The position numbers and the translations under genes are program-made. Below are positions 61,401-64,000 of a stretch of 64,000 nt of DNA, piece by piece. Location: contig JBBMOL010000013.1 in the NCBI GenBank assembly GCA_037954665.1, positions 2,232,001 to 2,296,000 of the forward strand, in the 5' to 3' direction. Source of the DNA: Laguncularia racemosa (lineage: Eukaryota; Streptophyta; Magnoliopsida; Myrtales; Combretaceae). Below the pieces are notes generated by a model. The model was given only the letters and a program-made list of their open reading frames with translations. It was not told where the DNA came from and searched no databases. Within the stretch, counting starts at the first letter, position 1. Every line of letters begins with the position of its first letter.

Positions 61401-62851
61401 GAAATGATCTTCTTAATTGGAAATATGAAACTACCAAGCAAGTTCCCAAACATGAGTTCTACCTTAGGTACAGATTCAAAACTGGGAAGATAGTAAATCC
61501 ACTGATGAAGAAAAATACCTGCAAGTTATAATTTGCCCCAGAGTATAATAGCAAGCCCACACATGACTTTGCCCCACTGGCCAAGGCTACATGAAGAGGT
61601 GTCATATTGTGCAGATTCCGTATATTCACATCCACACCAGCATCTAGAATAATCTACTCAAAGTAAAAAAAATATATAATAATTAATATCTGTCTTCTTA
61701 GCAACAGAAAGGAGGAAACAAAATAATAAGCTCTTGGATCAGAATAGCTATCAGACCTTGACCAACTCAACATCATCAGCCAATACAGCTCTATGTAGAA
61801 CCGTTTGCCTAGAAGAATCTAGGGCAGTTGGGTCTGCTCCACCAGCAAGCAATATCTGTACGAGCTGCCTGCCCTCTGTTTTTAAACGAAAAGGTGAACT
61901 AGTTGAGTCTCCAAACAAACAGACAGCAGTATTTCCTACTAACAAAAAGATTGCAACTATTTGGAACTTCTGTAAAGAAAAGTGTTCAAATCACATCAAT
62001 TCCACATGCAATCCCACATTAGATATCCCATCCTTGATGTATTTCACGTGTTTTAACTGCTGTTCCTTAAATTTTTACCTTAACAAACTATCTTGCATGG
62101 CATCTCAGCTTGAACTAATATTAAAGTTTCAAAGAAACCATTTCAAAGAAAAACCATCATCAGACATACCCGACTATGGTGTCACACTCACAAGCAGTAG
62201 TAGGATTAATTCAGCTTTATCCTTCTCGCTCAATGTATACACAAATTAAATCCAGTTTATCTCCTCAACCAATTGATCTAAACGTTTAAGCCTATAGATT
62301 GGTTTAAGCTTTAATATTTCATACTTTAACACTCCATCTCACATGTGGCTTTGGACAATGGCTAAGGTCCATTACATGTAAATAATTGAACCAGCAGCAA
62401 AATGACAATGTACAGAATTAAATCAAGAACTCCTACTCTGATATCACATTAAAGTTTAGCTCCTCAACCAACTAATTTAAAAGCTTAAACTTATAGAATG
62501 TGGATTTTTACACTTTAGCAACTACCATCTTCTAAATTAATAGAAAATTTGTTGGCTAACAGCATAGCTTGAGAATTTAAGGGCCTCACTTGTTTTCCTC
62601 CAAGAGAATGGAGTTATTTTAAAAATGACTCCAGATATTTTTCTTCTTTTTTTTTTAATTCAACAACAAATATTCTAAATTTTCTAGAATTACCACTTTC
62701 ATGGCCTTTCTTCAATGTAGCAGCCATGCACACAGCAGTTCCATCTTCACTTGGAATGTCGATTGCATTGTCTATATCTTCATGGGAAGCAACTTCTACC
62801 CACCGCCTGACCACAGTGACATTGTATGTAGTGACACACAGGTGCAATGGC
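43882..62851 (-). CDS. KEG: E3 ubiquitin ligase KEEP ON GOING, 3' part (10 exons)
   Basis: Exons in transcript order: 62694-62851, 61757-61875, 61519-61653, 60568-60692, 60201-60305, 59878-60111, 46080-46413, 45736-45924, 45328-45633, 43882-45093. They join in one frame for about 971 residues to a TGA at 43882-43884. The product ends in ankyrin repeats and 12 HERC2-like repeats, the architecture unique to plant KEG, and is near-colinear with the Arabidopsis protein of about 1625 residues. The N-terminal RING and kinase domains must lie right of the window. Family knowledge: KEG is a trans-Golgi/early-endosome-associated E3 ligase that keeps ABI5 low and represses abscisic-acid signalling. No stop interrupts the exons, so the gene appears functional despite the 13.5-kb intron at 46414-59877. 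Confidence 0.95.
46550..46846. mobile_element. MITE (297 bp) in the KEG intron
   Basis: The left end gggctagtttgatttgtctt pairs with the complement of the right end, gggcatgtttggattgttta; both arms then read T-rich (ttatttttatc / ttttttatc). The interior has repeated tagatcagatataaa-like words and no ORF. The GGGC-TGTTTGG end resembles PIF/Harbinger- or hAT-type MITEs; no clear target duplication was found. Confidence 0.6.
47058..47062. repeat. Chromovirus target-site duplication, left
   Basis: tggct before the left LTR is repeated at 52688-52692 after the right LTR. Confidence 0.9.
47063..47520 (-). repeat. Chromovirus 3' LTR
   Basis: Near-identical to 52229-52687. Differences include extra CT units and a ccggtag insertion here, and an 18-bp stretch (cccacctcagcccctctt) found only in the other LTR. 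It lies next to the polypurine tract ggcaggggaggcaat (minus strand, 47521-47535). Confidence 0.95.
47598..47948 (-). pseudogene. Chromovirus integrase C-terminus and chromodomain
   Basis: Reads SSTSKLTPRFYGPFRIVEHI, then GQVAYKLDLPARCRVHPVFH and VSLLKK, then a chromodomain-like ending LGRHFRYEGLMVIPQVLIQW. A TAG follows HTS at the place where relatives have Trp, and the original C-terminus continues beyond it (FPDFILEDKDSLAGEA, 47530-47590). Confidence 0.88.
47967..48970 (-). pseudogene. Chromovirus integrase core
   Basis: Two overlapping frames (48539-48811 and 47967-48626) cover the zinc region (SSPIGGHAGFLKTYRRMA, then AASAVCQRKK, where the first of the paired cysteines is replaced) and the catalytic core with the D,D,E triad: SMDFVGG, IVSDRDPTFLSHFW and HPETDGQTEVLNRCLE. 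A frameshift near 48580 and stops at 48977 and 47967 break it. Confidence 0.9.
48977..51031 (-). pseudogene. Chromovirus protease-RT-RNase H polyprotein
   Basis: A 684-codon open frame. The zinc-knuckle remnant FKCDQPFNPGHHC is at its start (its first Cys is Arg), then protease VILVDSGASLNFVS (residues about 76-88), RT with YRAFNEVTVADKYPIPVIDE, SRIDLRSGYHQIRI and the catalytic FFDDILVYS (about 413-421), and RNase H with ECDASRRGLGAVLQ and LVLAIQHWRPYLLGKRFVVR. A single TAG at 51044-51046 separates it in frame from gag. It is the most intact retroelement ORF in the window. Confidence 0.93.
51044..52171 (-). pseudogene. Chromovirus gag
   Basis: The open part is 51044-52057 (337 codons), with FDGDDPSNWILMAEQYFSAQ, GRCNHWFRMLQRREVDLTWP and then QLRQGGTVQQYIEDFESLIS, the retrotransposon gag core. 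The original start is probably the ATG at 52169-52171 (MTRMDN); between it and 52057 three nonsense codons (TGA, TAG, TAG) interrupt a coiled-coil-like N-terminus. Each of these stops can arise from TGG or CAG by a single G-to-A or C-to-T change. Confidence 0.88.
52207..52228 (-). promoter_or_regulatory. Chromovirus primer-binding site
   Basis: Directly next to the 5' LTR the minus strand reads ttggttccgttgccgggaaa, occupying the place of the tRNA primer site. Confidence 0.65.
52229..52687 (-). repeat. Chromovirus 5' LTR
   Basis: Starts TGATATGGGCC on the minus strand and ends cgtatca. A possible TATA (catatatatag, about 52440-52450) is present. Matches 47063-47520. Confidence 0.95.
53050..53063. 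repeat. LINE-3 target-site duplication, left
   Basis: ctcaaaataataaa, repeated exactly at 59767-59780. Confidence 0.85.
53064..55350 (-). pseudogene. LINE-3 ORF2 C-terminal part
   Basis: Near 54950-54700 the minus strand reads INLIWHLC and VSLWSDFWLPSGPL. After the 43-bp repeat and interposed segment it resumes with HFFLWLAWLNKLQTLDRM (about 53590), equivalent to HSFILWLAWMGKLLTLDKL of LINE-1, then zinc-region remnants. Text from 53890 to 54530 has no LINE-1 counterpart that I can see. Confidence 0.65.
55352..56640 (-). pseudogene. LINE-3 reverse transcriptase remnant
   Basis: Blocks in order: EVDATIISLVSKVSNLSEVS, NVLYRVISKVLASGMKFI, EHRITDDNDIFLAQELMAGY, LKVDIYKAYDTINWSFLLKI, ELVDLFLHERGLRQVHLIPP. 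The catalytic site reads CFVDEMLVF near 55780 instead of CFADDLLIF, so the second catalytic Asp is replaced by Glu. Frames are broken between pieces. Confidence 0.85.
57000..57860 (-). pseudogene. LINE-3 endonuclease remnant
   Basis: Starts MNIASSNIRVISDPIK (about 57857), where relatives have a Trp in place of the second Ser, then NVSFLYGANNDGARKLL, CPWLLLGDFDITKSPSEWK, and SKLDKVLVNYPWLTRFPRTH with LLSDLSLAIAPMDF. GDFN has become GDFD and DHS has become DLS. Confidence 0.8.
58380..59700 (-). pseudogene. LINE-3 ORF1 remnant
   Basis: 58493-58753 reads MSLDKLQPTHVFMWTLLSHI and LLKADTLTIHEQANQACILI, block for block like LINE-1 9042-9240. A knuckle remnant follows (CATCKVFSHLC near 58460). The N-terminal part (59001-59502) is broken by stops. 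Confidence 0.75.
60201..62851 (-). CDS. KEG: KEG exons for the last ankyrin repeats and linker
   Basis: Five exons. 62694-62851 reads PLHLCVTTYNVTVVRRWVEV and ends GTAVCMAATLKKGHES. 61757-61875 reads EGRQLVQILLAGGADPTALD then TVLHRAVLADDVELVK. 61519-61653 reads IILDAGVDVNIRNLHNMTPL and NYNLQ. 60568-60692 reads DDEGDNAFHIAAEYAK then DWLIVMLRSPEAAVEARNQ. 60201-60305 reads SGKTLRDFLEALPREWISED then LMEALMNRGVYLSPT. TPLH/TVLH and GADPTA-type ankyrin signatures are evident. Phases (1, 0, 0, 2, 2) are consistent. The intron after 60568 starts with GC. Confidence 0.93.
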
Positions 62852-64000
62852 CTACACATACAAGAATAAAGCAGTGTCAAGGAGTAAAGGAATGGAACAA
62901 AACCATAGCACGTGTTGGACAAAATCAAAGCTAATAGGGCAGAAAAAATGAAAAGCTAATAGGGCCATAAAATCATACAATTTCGATCGATTTTTCTTTT
63001 TTGTAAGTTGGAACCATTTTGACTAAGAGAACAAAAACTCTTATCACTAGACAAAATGGCTAACTAAATGTATTGTTCACCAATTTCTAAAAGAAAAATA
63101 CGAACCAGTTGCCAATTGCATGTCTTCACTTAACCAAGTGCAAGTGCAAGTATTGGTGAGCATAAAAAAAGCAGCCAATACTTCAGTTGCAAGAAAAAAA
63201 AAAAAGAAAAAGCCCCATGCTTTTTTTGGTTATTTCAAAAGCACCACATTAAATGCTCAAACTATGGTTAATTAAGCACGAAGAAGCAATAACTCCAGAA
63301 AAGACTTAGAACAAGCTCCTATTGGACATTTCCCAAGCTACATACTACCTCTGCAAGAATTCCCAAAAGGAAAAATAAATAGAAATAACAGTGTAGAAGC
63401 AACAAACTATAGAAAAGACCTAAGAACAAGCTACTCTCTGAGATCTTCCAAGAAAGAACTTTGCAAGAGTTCCCCCAAAAATAGATAAATGGAAACAGTA
63501 TAGCCTTCCCTGAATCCAGCGACACACTGTTATCACAATCAAAGTTGAAAGAGATCAGGAGAAATACCAGCAGAGGCTCTCCAATGCTAGAAACCAAAAT
63601 CCAGTTGCCCCAACAACAAGCACACACAACATCACAACTACAGATGCAGACAGCTCAACAATACCAGAATCTGGCATGTTATCTTCTGTCCGAGATTCTC
63701 ATCAAACCCACAATGCAAGTATGACCAACGAATTATGAAGAATTTTCAGTACCAAGGTTGGACAGATCCTTTCTTTAAATGGTCAAATGTTAGGACAAAA
63801 CCATAAATGAATCAGCCACTTCCAAGCACATAAACAATCCCATAAGACCCATGCACCGGTTAGGTATATCTTGCAATCTACCCATGCACCTAAGAAATGT
63901 TCTCAGTGGAATTTGAATCCAGAGACATTTGCAGTTTGTCAGGAGAGCTTTTAGGCCTTGATTACTAGGCCAAAACCCTTTGGGCAAAATGGGTTAAGAA
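62852..64000 (-). other. KEG intron reaching the right edge
   Basis: No coding block with KEG similarity was found here, so the preceding KEG exon must lie outside the window. Apart from the SINE-like segment, nothing recognised. Confidence 0.6.
63830..63986 (-). mobile_element. SINE-like tRNA-derived sequence in KEG intron
   Basis: On the minus strand ttggcctagtaatcaaggcc resembles a Pol III A box, and ggattcaaattccact, about 40 bp further on, resembles a B box (GGTTCGAATTCC). This spacing and sequence are typical of the heads of plant tRNA-derived SINEs. A diverged copy sits at the colinear place in the KEG duplicate (about 16130-16290), so it predates the duplication. The 3' end was not defined. 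Confidence 0.45.

Noticed and set aside
62701..62934. Plus-strand ORF starting MAFLQCSSHAHS, and its relative at 14965-15222
   Set aside because: Both are antisense to the KEG ankyrin exon and its pseudogene copy; the shared sequence reflects the duplication, not a gene family.

Overview
The window is nuclear DNA from a flowering plant, most likely a eudicot. It is AT-rich, its genes have plant-type introns, it carries recognisable plant genes (a NUDT16-type Nudix hydrolase, a LYR-motif protein, the E3 ligase KEEP ON GOING) and it is filled with plant retrotransposon lineages (L1-type LINEs with DUF4283 ORF1, Athila/Tat Ty3-gypsy, chromovirus Ty3-gypsy). The species cannot be fixed from the sequence alone. 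There is no bacterial, phage or CRISPR content.

Layout. 42-6827 (+): a four-exon Nudix hydrolase gene whose second intron holds a Pack-MULE-like element (3509-5145) with a captured gene fragment. 8077-13748 (+): a LINE (LINE-1) with a 15-bp target-site duplication. 13826-16300: a decayed partial duplication of the KEG gene (two ankyrin exons plus introns) carrying a MITE. 16764-17306 (-): an intact single-exon LYR-motif protein gene. 19938-43139: a nested stack. LINE-2 (+) is split by a 17.7-kb Athila-type element (20530-38275, coding on -). That element is itself split by a 5.4-kb LTR element without coding capacity (24377-29752) whose core is an array of about 80-bp repeats. 43882-62851 (-): the 3' part of KEG (ten exons, about 971 residues: last ankyrin repeats and 12 HERC2-like repeats). 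Its RING and kinase exons must lie beyond the right edge.

One KEG intron (46414-59877, 13.5 kb) contains a MITE, a chromovirus (47063-52687, TSD tggct) and a full-length LINE-3 (53064-59766, TSD ctcaaaataataaa). The chromovirus and LINE-3 lie in the same orientation as KEG. Two KEG introns appear to use GC-AG splice sites.

The host genes (Nudix, LYR, KEG) are not functionally linked. The most unusual material is the non-autonomous LTR element (tandem-repeat core, LTRs combining a TATA box with tRNA-like A/B-box motifs), the KEG intron and partial KEG duplicate, and the Pack-MULE. All identities come from reading translations and motifs by eye; no database search was run.
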